Shown here piece after piece: positions 36,113-46,343 of a DNA stretch of 64,000 nt. The notes under the pieces were generated by a model that saw nothing but the letters and a program-made list of their open reading frames with translations, did not search any database and was not told the DNA's origin. The DNA comes from an uncultured Gammaproteobacteria bacterium. Its GTDB lineage: Bacteria > Pseudomonadota > Gammaproteobacteria > Arenicellales > Poriferihabitantaceae. How positions within the stretch are numbered: the stretch's first letter is position 1; each line of letters opens with the position of its first letter. The position numbers were made by a program, and so were the translations under genes. The stretch is taken from assembly GCA_947259885.1 (NCBI GenBank), contig CAMYNW010000008.1:62001-126000 (forward strand), read 5' to 3'.

Positions 36113-37348
36113 ATGCAATCATCTATTAAGTCAGTTGATAGCAGCCTGCTGCAGGCCGATCAGATCTGGCATGCTGCGGTTAAATCTGTAAACGGTGAAA
36201 CTGCTACCCAGAAGGCGTTGGCAGACGAGAAAGAAGATGCATGGAGGTATGTACTTGCTGTAGGCAAAGGCGCGAGCGCAATGCTGAAAGGTGCTATAGA
36301 TTCAATAGCCTCGGATGCCCATGCCCTGTTAGTAACCAAGTATCACCATGTCATTCAGGCGTTGGCAGATGATGCACGAGTAAAAATAATTGAGTCGGGA
36401 CATCCAATGCCTGACCGCAATAGCCTGCGAGCTGGTCGCAAGGTACGTGAATTTGTCAGCGCAATACCTTCAGACGCTTCATTGCTGATCCTGGTGTCGG
36501 GTGGCGCGTCGGCGCTGGTAGAGGACCCGCACGCAGGGATTGATCTTGCTACGCTGCAGAATCTGAGTGAGAGACTGCTGGCCGATGGTTATTCCATCGA
36601 TCAGATTAACCTGGTTCGAATCGCTATTTCTCGAATCAAGGGCGGAAAACTGTTGCAGCAGTTTCATGGACGCCTGGTGCGGGTTTACGCTCTGTCGGAT
36701 ATCCCCGGAGATGATGCCGATCTGATCGGTTCGGGTATCGCAGCGATAAAAGCTCCTGTGGTCGCCTCATTCGATATTCCTTCCGGTATTAAAGAGGTAA
36801 TGGAGCGAGCACGTGCCAGTAACGATCTCCAAGATGTTTCTACTCTCGACTTTGAGTATTGCGCCAGTCTGGTTGGGTCGAACACTATGGCACGTCTGGC
36901 GGGCGTAGAGAAAGCAGAACTATTTGGTCTGCCGGTCATTGAGTCGAATGAGATACTGAATGGCGATATTCTTGATTTGGCCCCAAAACTGGCGGCACGT
37001 ATTAAGGCTGGTAAGCCTGGAGTCTATATTTGGGGTGGAGAGTCTACTGTATGCCTTCCGACGAATCCGGGGACGGGAGGGCGTAACCAGAGTCTTGCTG
37101 TGGCGTTGGGTATCGAGGTATCGGATCAACCAGGAGTAGCCGGCGTAGTAGCTGGCACTGATGGCACTGACGGGCCCACTGACGCAGCCGGTGGCTTTTT
37201 TCATAGTGGTATGAATTTATCCGGTGGGCGGGATGCGCTACTAAGGGCGGATGCCGGCACCTGGCTGAAGAATTCCGATAAGCTATTCATTACCGGTCCT
37301 ACTGGCACTAACGTCATGGACCTTGCGGTAGTTATTAAGCAGGAGTAA
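36113..37348 (+). CDS. Glycerate 2-kinase (MOFRL/DUF4147 family)
   Basis: 411 residues. Family blocks: AVGKGASAML, ESGHPMPDRNSLRAG, LILVSGGASALVEDP, RIAISRIKGGKLLQ, YALSDIPGDDADLIGSG, and in the C-terminal MOFRL domain GGRNQSLAVALG and TDGTDGPTDAAGGF. It phosphorylates D-glycerate to 2-phosphoglycerate, which links hydroxypyruvate/glyoxylate or photorespiratory flux to glycolysis. It is separated from the next gene (proline-racemase family) by four bases, so they are co-transcribed. Confidence 0.93.
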   Translation: MQSSIKSVDSSLLQADQIWHAAVKSVNGETATQKALADEKEDAWRYVLAVGKGASAMLKGAIDSIASDAHALLVTKYHHVIQALADDARVKIIESGHPMPDRNSLRAGRKVREFVSAIPSDASLLILVSGGASALVEDPHAGIDLATLQNLSERLLADGYSIDQINLVRIAISRIKGGKLLQQFHGRLVRVYALSDIPGDDADLIGSGIAAIKAPVVASFDIPSGIKEVMERARASNDLQDVSTLDFEYCASLVGSNTMARLAGVEKAELFGLPVIESNEILNGDILDLAPKLAARIKAGKPGVYIWGGESTVCLPTNPGTGGRNQSLAVALGIEVSDQPGVAGVVAGTDGTDGPTDAAGGFFHSGMNLSGGRDALLRADAGTWLKNSDKLFITGPTGTNVMDLAVVIKQE

Positions 37349-37352
37349 TTGA

Positions 37353-38390
37353 ATGCGGTCGAGTAAAGTTGTTCATGTTATTAGCTGCCACGCTGAGGGT
37401 GAAGTGGGTGATGTGATTGTCGGCGGAGTGCCAGTGCCTCCGGGAGAAACGATCTGGGAGCAATCCCGCTATATTGCCAGTGATCAGGAGCTTCGCCAGT
37501 TTGTCCTGAACGAACCCCGAGGAGGCGTTTTTCGCCATGTGAACCTGCTGGTGCCTCCCAAGCATCCAGATGCTGATGCCGCCTGGATTATTATGGAGCC
37601 AGAGGATACACCTCCGATGTCGGGATCCAACTCGATCTGTGTATCTACAGTATTGCTTGAATCCGGTATCTTGCCGATGACCGAACCGGTCACAAAACTC
37701 ACACTGGAAGCTCCAGGGGGGCTAGTTTCAGTAGAGGCGAGTTGCAGGCAGGGCCGTGTTTCACAGGTAAAGGTTACCAATGTGCCAAGTTTCGCCGATC
37801 AACTGGACAAGGTCATCGAAGTGCCTGGGATAGGCACGCTGACTGTTGATACCGCTTACGGTGGCGACAGCTTTGTATTGGTCAGTGCGCCGGAACTTGG
37901 ATTTGCCCTGGACCCGGACGAAGCCAGTGATCTGGCAACAACTGGTATCAAAATCACCAATGCCGCCAACGAGCAGCTCGGCTTCAGTCATCCACTCAAT
38001 CCCGAGTGGAATCACATTTCATTTTGCCAGTTTACTTTTCCCGTGCAACGTCACGGCAACCAGGTAATTGGGAGAAATACCGTCGTGATCAAACCTGGAA
38101 AGCTCGATCGTTCGCCAACGGGAACTGGCTGCTCAGCACGTATGGCGGTCATGCATGCCCGCGGAGAACTTGAGCCTGGCACTGTTTTTATCGGACGTTC
38201 CATTATCGATTCCGAGTTTATTTGTAAAATTGAGTCTGAGGTTGAAATTGGCTCACGGTCTGGCATCGTTCCATCGATATCAGGCCGTGCCTGGATTACC
38301 GGCACTCACCAGCACTTGCTGGATCCGGAAGATCCATGGCCTTCTGGGTATCGACTGAGCGATACCTGGCCGTCCAGTCGTGACCGCTGA
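37353..38390 (+). CDS. Proline racemase family enzyme (hydroxyproline epimerase or dehydratase)
   Basis: 345 residues. The first catalytic position, Cys in classical proline racemase (MCGHG), is Ser in [11 protein letters not shown] (about residue 91); the second Cys is kept in [17 protein letters not shown]. The family also includes 4-hydroxyproline 2-epimerases with Cys/Cys or Ser/Cys pairs and trans-3-hydroxyproline dehydratases with Thr/Cys. A Ser/Cys pair makes true proline racemase unlikely. It overlaps in transcription with glycerate kinase and precedes cysteine synthase by 20 bases. Confidence 0.85.
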   Translation: MRSSKVVHVISCHAEGEVGDVIVGGVPVPPGETIWEQSRYIASDQELRQFVLNEPRGGVFRHVNLLVPPKHPDADAAWIIMEPEDTPPMSGSNSICVSTVLLESGILPMTEPVTKLTLEAPGGLVSVEASCRQGRVSQVKVTNVPSFADQLDKVIEVPGIGTLTVDTAYGGDSFVLVSAPELGFALDPDEASDLATTGIKITNAANEQLGFSHPLNPEWNHISFCQFTFPVQRHGNQVIGRNTVVIKPGKLDRSPTGTGCSARMAVMHARGELEPGTVFIGRSIIDSEFICKIESEVEIGSRSGIVPSISGRAWITGTHQHLLDPEDPWPSGYRLSDTWPSSRDR

Positions 38391-38410
38391 ATCTTCCCTA
38401 AACACTGACC

Positions 38411-39322
38411 ATGAAGTACGACAATATTCTTCAAACCATTGGTAACACGCCGGTGGTTAAATTAAACGTCCTAGGTGCAGACACCGGCGTTGGCCTCTGG
38501 GTCAAGCTCGAAAGAGCCAATCCTGGAGGCTCGGTCAAGGACCGCCCGGCACTGAAAATGATCGAGGATGCTGAGCGCGACGGACGCCTTAAACCCGGAG
38601 ACACCATTATCGAACCGACCTCGGGAAATACCGGAATAGGTCTCGCCATGGTTGCCGCCGTTAAAGGCTATAAGTCAATCTTTGTGATGTCGGCTGACAT
38701 GAGTAAGGAACGCGTACTGATACTTGAAGCATACGGAGGTGAAGTTATTCTTACTCCCGCCGATAAGGGTACAGTGGGGGCAATTGAAGAGGCCAGAAGA
38801 CTGGAGCAGGAGCACGGTTACTTTTTTGTGGGCCAGCATTTCAATCCTTCGAACCCCGCTTCACATAAATCTACCGCGGATGAAATCTGGCAGGACTTCG
38901 GCGCCGAGCTGGATACAGTAGTGTGCACAACTGGTACTGGCGGAACGGTCTCGGGGCTAGGAACTTATCTTCGTGAATACAATCCGGATTTGGAGATTGT
39001 GGCCACTGAACCAGACGTTTCACCGATCCTGAGTAAGGGTGTTGCGAAAAAACATAAGATCATGGGCACTGCACCGGGATTTATACCGGACACGCTGGAT
39101 ACTTCGGCCTATGACCGTATTCTGCAAATCAGCGCCGACGAGGCGTATGACATTACTCGTCAGCTGGCGCGAAAGGAAGGATTGTTTTGCGGAATTTCAT
39201 GTGGCGCTGCGGTGTCTGGGATGCTCAAACTTGCGGCGGAAGACGCCTATCAGGGTAAGACGATCCTGGCTATTCTGCCAGATACCGGGGAACGCTACCT
39301 GAGTACCGATTTATGGAGCTGA
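38411..39322 (+). CDS. cysK: Cysteine synthase (O-acetylserine sulfhydrylase)
   Basis: 303 residues. The N-terminal IGNTPVVKLN, the PLP lysine K43 in NPGGSVKDRPALKM, EPTSGNTGIGLAM, GTGGTVSGLG for phosphate binding, and GISCGAAVSGML near the end are diagnostic. It makes cysteine from O-acetylserine and sulfide. Whether CysK or CysM applies cannot be decided by eye; the symbol is provisional. It may supply cysteine to the synthetase at the left edge, but that would be general metabolism, not a linked system. Confidence 0.93.
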   Translation: MKYDNILQTIGNTPVVKLNVLGADTGVGLWVKLERANPGGSVKDRPALKMIEDAERDGRLKPGDTIIEPTSGNTGIGLAMVAAVKGYKSIFVMSADMSKERVLILEAYGGEVILTPADKGTVGAIEEARRLEQEHGYFFVGQHFNPSNPASHKSTADEIWQDFGAELDTVVCTTGTGGTVSGLGTYLREYNPDLEIVATEPDVSPILSKGVAKKHKIMGTAPGFIPDTLDTSAYDRILQISADEAYDITRQLARKEGLFCGISCGAAVSGMLKLAAEDAYQGKTILAILPDTGERYLSTDLWS

Positions 39323-39352
39323 TCGTGATCTGAAGAGGAGCCCTGCGATCCG

Positions 39353-40384
39353 TTACCGGGTTCGCAAAACGGAGAATCTAGCCAGGTTATTTAAAGCGTC
39401 TCGATAATTCGAATTCGGCAGGCAGTCGATTGCCCGCATTGCCATATCAGTCTGCCGCCGAGCTTGCTTCAGGGTGTAATCCAGTGCACCGGTCTGATGC
39501 ACAATGTCGAGTATTTCCTGAATCCGATCCCGCTCCCCCTGTTCAATCGCAGATCTGACAATTTGTTTCTGCTCCATGGTTCCATTCCGCATAGCATGGA
39601 TCAAAGGTAATGTCGGTTTGCCCTCGGCTAAGTCATCGCCTGCGTCTTTCCCCATTTCCTGACTGCTGGACATGTAGTCCATCACATCGTCTACTAACTG
39701 GAAGGCCGTACCCAGGTAAACGCCATAGTTTGCCAAAGCCCTGCAGGTTTTTGCGTCTTTCCCCCCGACCACGCCGCCGAGCCATGCCGCCGCTTCAAAT
39801 AATTTTGCGGTCTTTCTGTGTATAGTGTCGAAATAAGCTTGCTCTGAAGTGTCAGGGGAATGCGCGTTAAGCAGTTGCAGCACCTCACCTTCGGCGATTG
39901 CATTGGTGGTAGAGGCCAAGATCCGCATAACTTCCATGCAATCGGTTTCCACCATCATCTCAAACGCCCTGGAATACAGAAAGTCGCCAACCAGTACGCT
40001 TGCCTCATTGCCCCAAACGTCATTTGCAGTAGGCTGGCCGCGTCGAAGAGCTGAAGCATCAACAACATCATCGTGCAGCAGCGTTGCGGTATGTATAAAT
40101 TCGATAACCGCGGCGAGAATGATATGCTCTTTTCCTTCGTATTCGCAGGCTCTGGCGCTGAGTAACAGGATCAGCGGCCTCATTCGTTTACCCCCACTCT
40201 TGATAATGTACGCGCCTAAGGTTCTGATCAGAGCAATATCTGATTTCAGTCGAGCCTGGATCGTCGTGTTCACTTGATCCATATCCTGCCTGGACAGCGT
40301 CAGCGCTGACTCGAGCAGATCTTCAGTTGATTCGCCGTCGGTTTGGCTGGTAACGGCTTCGGCCTGGACACCGGGATGGTTCAT
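39353..40384 (-). CDS. ispB: Polyprenyl (octaprenyl) diphosphate synthase
   Basis: 343 residues, slightly longer than the usual 320 because of an N-terminal acidic extension. Two aspartate-rich motifs for magnesium-diphosphate are present: LLHDDVVDASALRRG and LVDDVMDYMSS, and GGKRMRPL binds isopentenyl diphosphate. It makes the ubiquinone side chain; the chain length is not certain. It diverges from rplU, as is common in gammaproteobacteria. Confidence 0.95.
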   Translation of the reverse strand: MNHPGVQAEAVTSQTDGESTEDLLESALTLSRQDMDQVNTTIQARLKSDIALIRTLGAYIIKSGGKRMRPLILLLSARACEYEGKEHIILAAVIEFIHTATLLHDDVVDASALRRGQPTANDVWGNEASVLVGDFLYSRAFEMMVETDCMEVMRILASTTNAIAEGEVLQLLNAHSPDTSEQAYFDTIHRKTAKLFEAAAWLGGVVGGKDAKTCRALANYGVYLGTAFQLVDDVMDYMSSSQEMGKDAGDDLAEGKPTLPLIHAMRNGTMEQKQIVRSAIEQGERDRIQEILDIVHQTGALDYTLKQARRQTDMAMRAIDCLPNSNYRDALNNLARFSVLRTR

Positions 40385-40700
40385 TGAAGAAGTTTTCTGG
40401 TTATTGTCCCGTTATTTTAGCGGAAAACACAGCGTCGGTTATCTCTGCTGGCACACATGTTCAGTGCAATTTCGACCAGTCGAATGCCTGTGAATTCCCT
40501 TAGATTTACAGGTGATCGGGTCGATTTTTCGCATTGACGCAGAAGGCCCGTATAGATACAATCCGCAGTCCTCAAATTTGCGCGTCCGATTCACCGGGTT
40601 TCCACATATAACTCGTTGAAAAAATACGAAAAATTCTCAGCAGGTGGTTAAGCTGGAATACGCGGAAAAAGAAATAATTGATACCAGTACGGATTAAGAA
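40385..40700. promoter_or_regulatory. Divergent promoter region between ispB and rplU
   Basis: About 316 bases without a gene. It should contain the promoter of ispB (minus) and of the rplU-rpmA operon (plus), with the rplU leader. A GGATTAAGAA stretch directly precedes the rplU ATG. I see no strong hairpin or T-run that would mark a leader attenuator. Confidence 0.45.
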
Positions 40701-41303
40701 ATGTACGCAGTAGTAGAAACCGGCGGCAAACAGTATAAGGTTGCCATTGGTGATAAGTTAAAAGTCGAAAAGCTGGTGGCCGAAGCAGGCACGTCGGTCG
40801 ATCTCGACAAGGTGTTGATGGTGGCGGATGGCGATGATGTCAGTGTTGGTGCGCCTGTCCTGGATACCACTGTGACCGCTACAGTAATAAGCCACGGTCG
40901 TGCCAAGAAAATTCGCGTGTTCAAAATGAAGCGCCGCAAAAACTACCGCCGTACCCAGGGGCATCGCCAGTATTTCACTGAAATTGAAATCACCGGGATA
41001 GGTGATACGGTCGCAAACCCTGCACCAAAGAAACAGGCGAAGAGTAAAGCTGAATCTGACTCGACGGCGCAGCCTGAATCGTTAGCAGACACAGGTGCGG
41101 ACGGTGTCGGTGACAATCTCACTGAGATCAACGGAATAGGTCCGGTTATCGAAGAGAAACTAAAGGATCTTGGCATTACTACTTTTGCCCAGATCGCGGA
41201 ACTGGATCAGGCCCGCACCGACGAAATCAACGAACAACTCAGTTTTAAGGGTCGTATTGAACGTGAACAATGGGTTGAGCAGGCGCAGAAGCTAATCGGC
41301 TGA
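40701..41303 (+). CDS. rplU: Ribosomal protein L21 with C-terminal helix-hairpin-helix extension
   Basis: 200 residues, about twice the usual 103. Residues 1-105 are canonical L21 ([42 protein letters not shown]). After a linker rich in Ala/Ser/Lys comes a helix-hairpin-helix domain (about 135-200): [33 protein letters not shown], then [14 protein letters not shown]. Such extensions are known on L21 in some proteobacteria; their role is unclear. The same domain occurs on the membrane protein at 19148-19651. It is followed by rpmA in the same operon. Confidence 0.95.
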   Translation: MYAVVETGGKQYKVAIGDKLKVEKLVAEAGTSVDLDKVLMVADGDDVSVGAPVLDTTVTATVISHGRAKKIRVFKMKRRKNYRRTQGHRQYFTEIEITGIGDTVANPAPKKQAKSKAESDSTAQPESLADTGADGVGDNLTEINGIGPVIEEKLKDLGITTFAQIAELDQARTDEINEQLSFKGRIEREQWVEQAQKLIG

Positions 41304-41331
41304 ACACGCTTAAGAAAACGAGGTTTATCAA

Positions 41332-41589
41332 ATGGCACATAAAAAAGCAGGTGGCAGTTCGCGTAACGGTCGCGATTCGGTCTCCAAGCGCTTAGGCGTC
41401 AAACGCTACGGCGGCGAAGAAGTACTAGCTGGAAACATTATTGTGCGTCAGCGAGGCAGTAAGTTTCACGCCGGCAAAAATGTGGGAATTGGAAAAGACT
41501 ACACTCTTTTTGCCACCGCGCCCGGCAAGGTCTTGTTTGAAATAAAGGGCCCAAAGAAGAGAAGGACTGTCAGTATTGTTGCCGCTTAA
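41332..41589 (+). CDS. rpmA: Ribosomal protein L27
   Basis: 85 residues, the normal length. [29 protein letters not shown] and [15 protein letters not shown] are the invariant blocks. Its N-terminal tail reaches the peptidyl-transferase centre. Starts 28 bases after rplU and is followed by a strong terminator. Confidence 0.99.
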   Translation: MAHKKAGGSSRNGRDSVSKRLGVKRYGGEEVLAGNIIVRQRGSKFHAGKNVGIGKDYTLFATAPGKVLFEIKGPKKRRTVSIVAA

Positions 41590-41612
41590 GTAGACGCCTT
41601 TGCATCTTAGTG

Positions 41613-41647
41613 AAAGCCTCGCTTTGGCAACAAAGCGAGGCTTTTTT
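41613..41647 (+). terminator. Rho-independent terminator after rpmA
   Basis: A perfect 14-bp stem, AAAGCCTCGCTTTG / CAAAGCGAGGCTTT, with a GCAA tetraloop, running into T residues. It ends the rplU-rpmA transcript and separates it from obgE, which therefore has its own promoter. Confidence 0.95.
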
Positions 41648-41793
41648 ATGAATGGCTATATGTTGCGCGCGGCGAACAACGATGATTAATACCCCTGATA
41701 AGGTAGGATTGAAGATAACTTTGAGTAAGGCACAACAATGGTGCCAATACGCTGCGCAGCCTGGTTGATGATGTTTCCCGATTACAGAATTCA

Positions 41794-42855
41794 ATGAAGT
41801 TTGTAGATGAAGCCGAAATCAAGGTCATTGCCGGCAAGGGCGGCAATGGTGCGCTGAGCTTTCTTCGTGAGAAATACAGGCCTCATGGCGGCCCCGATGG
41901 AGGTGACGGGGGCAACGGCGGTAGTATTTACTTAATCGCGGACGGCGGGTTAAACACGCTCGCGGACTTTCGCTATACCCGCACCTACAAGGCAAAAAGT
42001 GGTGACAATGGAGCGGGTCGGGATCGCTTCGGAAAGTATGGTGAAGACTTGGTGGTTAAAGTGCCATTGGGGACTATAGTGTCTGACGCGGAGACCAGGG
42101 AAGTCATTGGAGACGTCGTGCGTGAAGGAGAGAAACTGCTGGTGGCTCGGGGAGGCATCCGCGGATTGGGAAATGCGCGTTTTAAATCCAGCATTAACCG
42201 GACACCTAGAAAAACCACACCGGGAAAACCGGGTGACGAACGTATATTGAAGCTTGAGCTCAAGGTGCTGGCCGACGTAGGTTTGTTAGGTTTACCTAAT
42301 GCCGGCAAGTCTACCTTTCTTGCCGCCGTTTCAAGTGCCCGACCGCGGGTTGCGGACTATCCTTTCACAACCCTATATCCCCAGCTAGGGGTGGTGGATG
42401 TTGGAGAATCGAGTGGATTTGTGGTGGCTGATATTCCTGGTCTTATTGAGGGTGCGGCCACAGGGGTAGGGCTCGGTATCGCTTTTTTGAAGCACCTCAA
42501 GAGAACTCGAATTCTGTTGCATCTCGTTGATCTGGCGCCCATGGATCAAAAAGATATCGTGGAGTCAGTGCGGGAAATCGAGACAGAACTAAAGGCATTT
42601 GGCGATAGCCTGGGCGCAAAGGAACGCTGGCTTGTGTTGAACAAATCTGACCTGGTAGATCAGGCGGAGCTGAAAAACATTCAGACAAAAGTGGTGCGGG
42701 AACTCAACTGGCAGGCGCCGGTTTACTGTATTTCCGCTGCTACCGGCGACGGCTGCCAGGCGTTGATCAATAGCTTGATGGTGCGGTTGTCCGAACTCGA
42801 TAGCGAGGAGAAGATCAGGTTGAAACAGGCCTCTCATGAGGCGCAGCATGTCTAA
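41794..42855 (+). CDS. obgE: GTPase ObgE/CgtA
   Basis: 353 residues. The N-terminal Obg fold is glycine-rich ([31 protein letters not shown]). The GTPase domain has G1 [10 protein letters not shown]3 DIPGL and G4 NKSD. It binds 50S subunits and acts in ribosome assembly and the stringent response. It overlaps proB by eight bases. Confidence 0.98.
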   Translation: MKFVDEAEIKVIAGKGGNGALSFLREKYRPHGGPDGGDGGNGGSIYLIADGGLNTLADFRYTRTYKAKSGDNGAGRDRFGKYGEDLVVKVPLGTIVSDAETREVIGDVVREGEKLLVARGGIRGLGNARFKSSINRTPRKTTPGKPGDERILKLELKVLADVGLLGLPNAGKSTFLAAVSSARPRVADYPFTTLYPQLGVVDVGESSGFVVADIPGLIEGAATGVGLGIAFLKHLKRTRILLHLVDLAPMDQKDIVESVREIETELKAFGDSLGAKERWLVLNKSDLVDQAELKNIQTKVVRELNWQAPVYCISAATGDGCQALINSLMVRLSELDSEEKIRLKQASHEAQHV

Positions 42856-43975
42856 AGATCGTGCCGCCCTAACTAAAACCAGTCGCTGGGTAATTAAGGT
42901 TGGGACTTCTCTGCTGACCAGCGTTAACGACGGTCTTGACCAGGCAATTATTGATGACTGGGTTGCGGAAATTGCTGTGCTCAGGCAACAGGGTATGGAG
43001 TTTGTTCTGGTATCTTCCGGGTCCATTGGTGAGGGTGTCCGAAGGCTTGGCTGGGACAGGCGACCGCCCGAAATACATAAACTCCAGGCCGCAGCGGCAG
43101 TGGGGCAAATGGGGCTGGTCGAAAGTTATGAGTCATCGTTCAAGCGATTTGGGATCATTACCGCGCAGGTGTTGTTAACCCATGCCGATCTCGCAAACCG
43201 TGAACGTTATTTGAACGCTCGCAGCACGCTGAGAACGCTAATTAAGCTCGGCGTGGTACCCATCGTCAATGAAAACGATACCGTGGTGAATGACGAAATT
43301 CGTTTTGGCGACAACGATACTCTAGCTGCCCTGGGCGCTAACCTGGTTGAGGCGGAGACGTTGGTTATCCTTACCGACCAAAAGGGGCTGTTTGATTGTG
43401 ATCCGCGCACCAACCCGGATGCCAGCCTGGTGCAGTATGCCATGGCCAACGACACTAGTTTGCTCGACGCCGCAGGCCCCGCTTCTGATGTTGGCAGTGG
43501 TGGCATGGTGACGAAAGTCTTGGCGGCACAAAAGGCAGCTCGGTCGGGAGCCTCAACTGTTATTGTAAATGGACGGATAAATAGCGTGCTGACCCGATTG
43601 CGCCAAGGAGAAGAGCTAGGCACGCTGTTGAGCCCAGGCAGTAATAGAATGGCTGCACGCAAGCAGTGGCTCGCTGGTCAGCTGCGCGGCAGTGGCCGAG
43701 TGACGCTGGATGATGGGGCAGTTAAAGTGCTGCGTGAATCAGGTCGCAGTCTATTGCCAATTGGAGTAAAAGAAGTAAGCGGCCAGTTCGGGCGCGGGGA
43801 GCTGGTAGTTTGTGTGGATTTACAGGGGAACGAAGTGGCACGAGGTCTTGTCAATTATAACGCCGAAGAGGCACGACGGATTGCCGGTAAACCCAGCGGC
43901 TTTATTGAGTCGATACTCGGCTACGCGGGTGAAATCGAGCTTATCCACCGAGATAATATTGCAATCACCGAATAA
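42848..43975 (+). CDS. proB: Glutamate 5-kinase
   Basis: 375 residues from ATG 42848, chosen because GAGG precedes it by about six bases; the longer frame from 42836 is less likely. The amino-acid-kinase domain shows [38 protein letters not shown] and [14 protein letters not shown]-terminal PUA domain begins near residue 280 ([13 protein letters not shown]). It catalyses the first step of proline synthesis. It is translated with obgE, an arrangement common in this group. Confidence 0.97.
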   Translation: MSKDRAALTKTSRWVIKVGTSLLTSVNDGLDQAIIDDWVAEIAVLRQQGMEFVLVSSGSIGEGVRRLGWDRRPPEIHKLQAAAAVGQMGLVESYESSFKRFGIITAQVLLTHADLANRERYLNARSTLRTLIKLGVVPIVNENDTVVNDEIRFGDNDTLAALGANLVEAETLVILTDQKGLFDCDPRTNPDASLVQYAMANDTSLLDAAGPASDVGSGGMVTKVLAAQKAARSGASTVIVNGRINSVLTRLRQGEELGTLLSPGSNRMAARKQWLAGQLRGSGRVTLDDGAVKVLRESGRSLLPIGVKEVSGQFGRGELVVCVDLQGNEVARGLVNYNAEEARRIAGKPSGFIESILGYAGEIELIHRDNIAITE

Positions 43976-44009
43976 AACTACGAACTGAGCTAGTGTCTCT
44001 TCTGAGTCG

Positions 44010-44801
44010 CTACCAACTGTTTCGCAATTCACGCAGTTTAAGAAATACTGTGCGGCTATCCGGATTAGACCCGATCTCTGGGAACCGGGCCCTCAACTCA
44101 TCAATAACTTCAGGATTTTCCAGACGGAAAAAGGTGTTGATTTCCTTTTCCTGAGCAATAGTAGTGACAATAGCGTCCGAGGGATCTGCGTTCGGGTTCT
44201 GCTCTAAAAGTTCCCTTGCGCTCTCGTTATGAGGCTCTCGATCAAGAGTAAATTGCAGATTATTTTCCAGGTAATCATGACCCGGATAGATCAGAGTGCT
44301 GTCATCTAGATCCGCAAGTTGTTTTACGAAAGTCTGGTAAAGCGCCGCCGGATGGCCGCCGTTATGACAATTTCCGGCCCCCGCATTGAACAGCGTGTCG
44401 CCGCAAAACAGGCTCGGTGTGTCGGTGTGAGACAGGAGGCAGATGTGACTCATGGTGTGCCCCGGTGTATCCAGCACCTCAAGTTCCACACTCGAGCCTA
44501 CTTTCACTACATCGCCTGCGTTCAATCCTATATCGATTCCCTGTATTTTCTCCCGTGCGCCAGCATGTGCCAGCAACTTTGCTCCGGTTGCTGCAACTAC
44601 CTTGGCATTGCCACCAGTATGGTCGCCGTGATGGTGCGTATTAAGAATTTGGGTAATGTTCCAGCCCTCAGATTCGGCCTGTCCGATACACTTTTTGTGA
44701 TCCAGTGGATCGATAGCAAGGGCTTCCCCGGTTTCGGGGCAGGCGATCAGGTAATTGAAATTACGATAGGCATTTCCGGTCCAAATTTGCTTGACGTTCA
44801 T
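44010..44801 (-). CDS. gloB: Hydroxyacylglutathione hydrolase (glyoxalase II)
   Basis: 263 residues. The metallo-beta-lactamase THHHGDHTGG motif binds the dinuclear metal; DTPGHTMSHICL, LFCGDTLFNAGAGN and YPGHDYLENNLQFTL follow in the expected order. It hydrolyses S-lactoylglutathione to lactate and glutathione. It lies after a phosphatase/amidotransferase pair on the same strand, 36 bases away. Confidence 0.96.
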   Translation of the reverse strand: MNVKQIWTGNAYRNFNYLIACPETGEALAIDPLDHKKCIGQAESEGWNITQILNTHHHGDHTGGNAKVVAATGAKLLAHAGAREKIQGIDIGLNAGDVVKVGSSVELEVLDTPGHTMSHICLLSHTDTPSLFCGDTLFNAGAGNCHNGGHPAALYQTFVKQLADLDDSTLIYPGHDYLENNLQFTLDREPHNESARELLEQNPNADPSDAIVTTIAQEKEINTFFRLENPEVIDELRARFPEIGSNPDSRTVFLKLRELRNSW

Positions 44802-44837
44802 ATGCGTTCAGTTAATTGGAGGCAGGGAAACAAGAGT

Positions 44838-45452
44838 TTAGCAGGATACCGACGCCGGCTCTAAGATTTTAGTGTCTGCCCATGCGCAATTGACTGCAAT
44901 CAATTTCAACAAGCTATCCTGGTCCGACTCAAACGCAAGTGGCAGTGACCAGTCGACCTTCTCCGCAAACGGTTGTTGCATATCCCAGCCCGTAGCCAGG
45001 CTCAGAGCCGCGCGAATAACGCCTTTGTGGGTTACCACGACGGTGGTTGCATCGCGCGGTGCCAGAGTTTTCAGCCACAGGGCCAGTCGATCACGTACCA
45101 TACGAGGGGATTCACCTCCTGGCGGCAACAGATCCAGACCACGATCAGGTTGCAGACCCAGTGCAATAATTTTCTGGTTGATTTCCGACAGCATTAAGCC
45201 TTCGAATTGACCCCAGTGCATTTCGGTTAACTCATCGTGCGGTTCAGAGTCTATAGCTCCGAGTAACTTGGCGGTATCGCGCGTACGCCGCAGAGGACTG
45301 GTTATCCAACGTTGCTGCAGCCATGCGCGAGGTAGTTTGGTTTTTTGTAACGTCGCACGCGCGCTTTCGCTCAACCCTATATCGGTTCTACCCTGGATAC
45401 GCCGCTCGAGATTCCACGGTGTTGGTGCGTGACGAAGCAGGAGGATGCGCAC
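44838..45452 (-). CDS. Histidine phosphatase family protein
   Basis: 204 residues from a GTG start at 45450-45452. The phosphohistidine motif is LLRHAPTPWNLERRIQGRTD, with TSPLRRTRDTAKLL and VVTHKGVIRAAL as the other active-site blocks. The branch includes phosphoglycerate mutase-like and alpha-ribazole phosphatase (CobC) proteins; the substrate is not determined. It follows the amidotransferase gene by nine bases. Confidence 0.88.
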   Translation of the reverse strand: MRILLLRHAPTPWNLERRIQGRTDIGLSESARATLQKTKLPRAWLQQRWITSPLRRTRDTAKLLGAIDSEPHDELTEMHWGQFEGLMLSEINQKIIALGLQPDRGLDLLPPGGESPRMVRDRLALWLKTLAPRDATTVVVTHKGVIRAALSLATGWDMQQPFAEKVDWSLPLAFESDQDSLLKLIAVNCAWADTKILEPASVSC

Positions 45453-45461
45453 TGACTGCGA

Positions 45462-46190
45462 TCAGGCGCCGTTTCGAAAAAACTGACTGACCCAGCCAAA
45501 TACATGCTCTGAGTCCGTTTCGTTATTTGCTAATAGCCCAATGGTTTCCTGGTATTTGTCTTCTCCGATAGTTTGGCGCCGGAATTTGGCTCGGTAAGCG
45601 CAATATTCTTTATCAAACTCCGGGTGTCCTTGAATACCTAGCATCATCTCGCCATCGGTGATCATGCTGTTTGGACAAAAATCATTAGTGGCAATTGCGG
45701 AGAAACCGGGAGGGAGCGATACCACTTGATCCTGATGAATCACAATTAGTTTGAATCGATCGCGATCAGCATCGAGCCAATCGAGATTGGCGGTCAGTCT
45801 TGCGGCATGGATGCCGAATCCCCATCCGTTCTCCGAACGCACGGTCTCGCCGCCCAGAGCATGGGCAATGAGCTGGTGGCCAAAACAAATACCAACCGTT
45901 TTAATACGCCTGGAGTAGCACTCTCTGACAAACTCCATTAGCTCTCTAATCCACTGTTTATCCTCAAAAACACTGGCGCCCGAGCCCGAAATCATATATC
46001 CCTCATGGGCTTCCAGGTCCAAGGGTAAAATACCCTTGTAGGCATCGTATGGGGTCAGCTTTATATGCTTGTCAGCGGCATGCACTCCGCGAGTGAACAT
46101 CCTGGTGTAATCACCAAACCGATCCCGTCCGTCCGCCGGAACATCGTCACAGAGCAGCAGTCCAATATCAAGATTTGTCGGATTCGCCAT
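45462..46190 (-). CDS. Class I glutamine amidotransferase-like protein
   Basis: 242 residues. The nucleophile elbow GICFGHQLIAHALGG and the HPEF triad element near residue 195 (GIQGHPEFDKEY) place it among stand-alone GATase-1 proteins, often annotated as GMP synthase-like. No synthetase partner domain is fused. Relatives include gamma-glutamyl-hydrolase-type enzymes. The actual substrate is unknown. Confidence 0.87.
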   Translation of the reverse strand: MANPTNLDIGLLLCDDVPADGRDRFGDYTRMFTRGVHAADKHIKLTPYDAYKGILPLDLEAHEGYMISGSGASVFEDKQWIRELMEFVRECYSRRIKTVGICFGHQLIAHALGGETVRSENGWGFGIHAARLTANLDWLDADRDRFKLIVIHQDQVVSLPPGFSAIATNDFCPNSMITDGEMMLGIQGHPEFDKEYCAYRAKFRRQTIGEDKYQETIGLLANNETDSEHVFGWVSQFFRNGA

Positions 46191-46343
46191 CGGAAAATAA
46201 ACAGAGATTAAACTTGTTAGTTATATCGGATCGGGATCAGTACAATCAAGCGGCACCCCGAAACAACTATCTCTTGTATCAAGCAAATTCTACCTATACC
46301 ATCCAACAGTCTCCAAAGCTACTCTAATACAAGGTTTTAAAAG

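Noticed and set aside
46191..46343. Lysine riboswitch upstream of dapA
   Set aside because: Too short and lacking the five-helix pattern; no conserved core seen.
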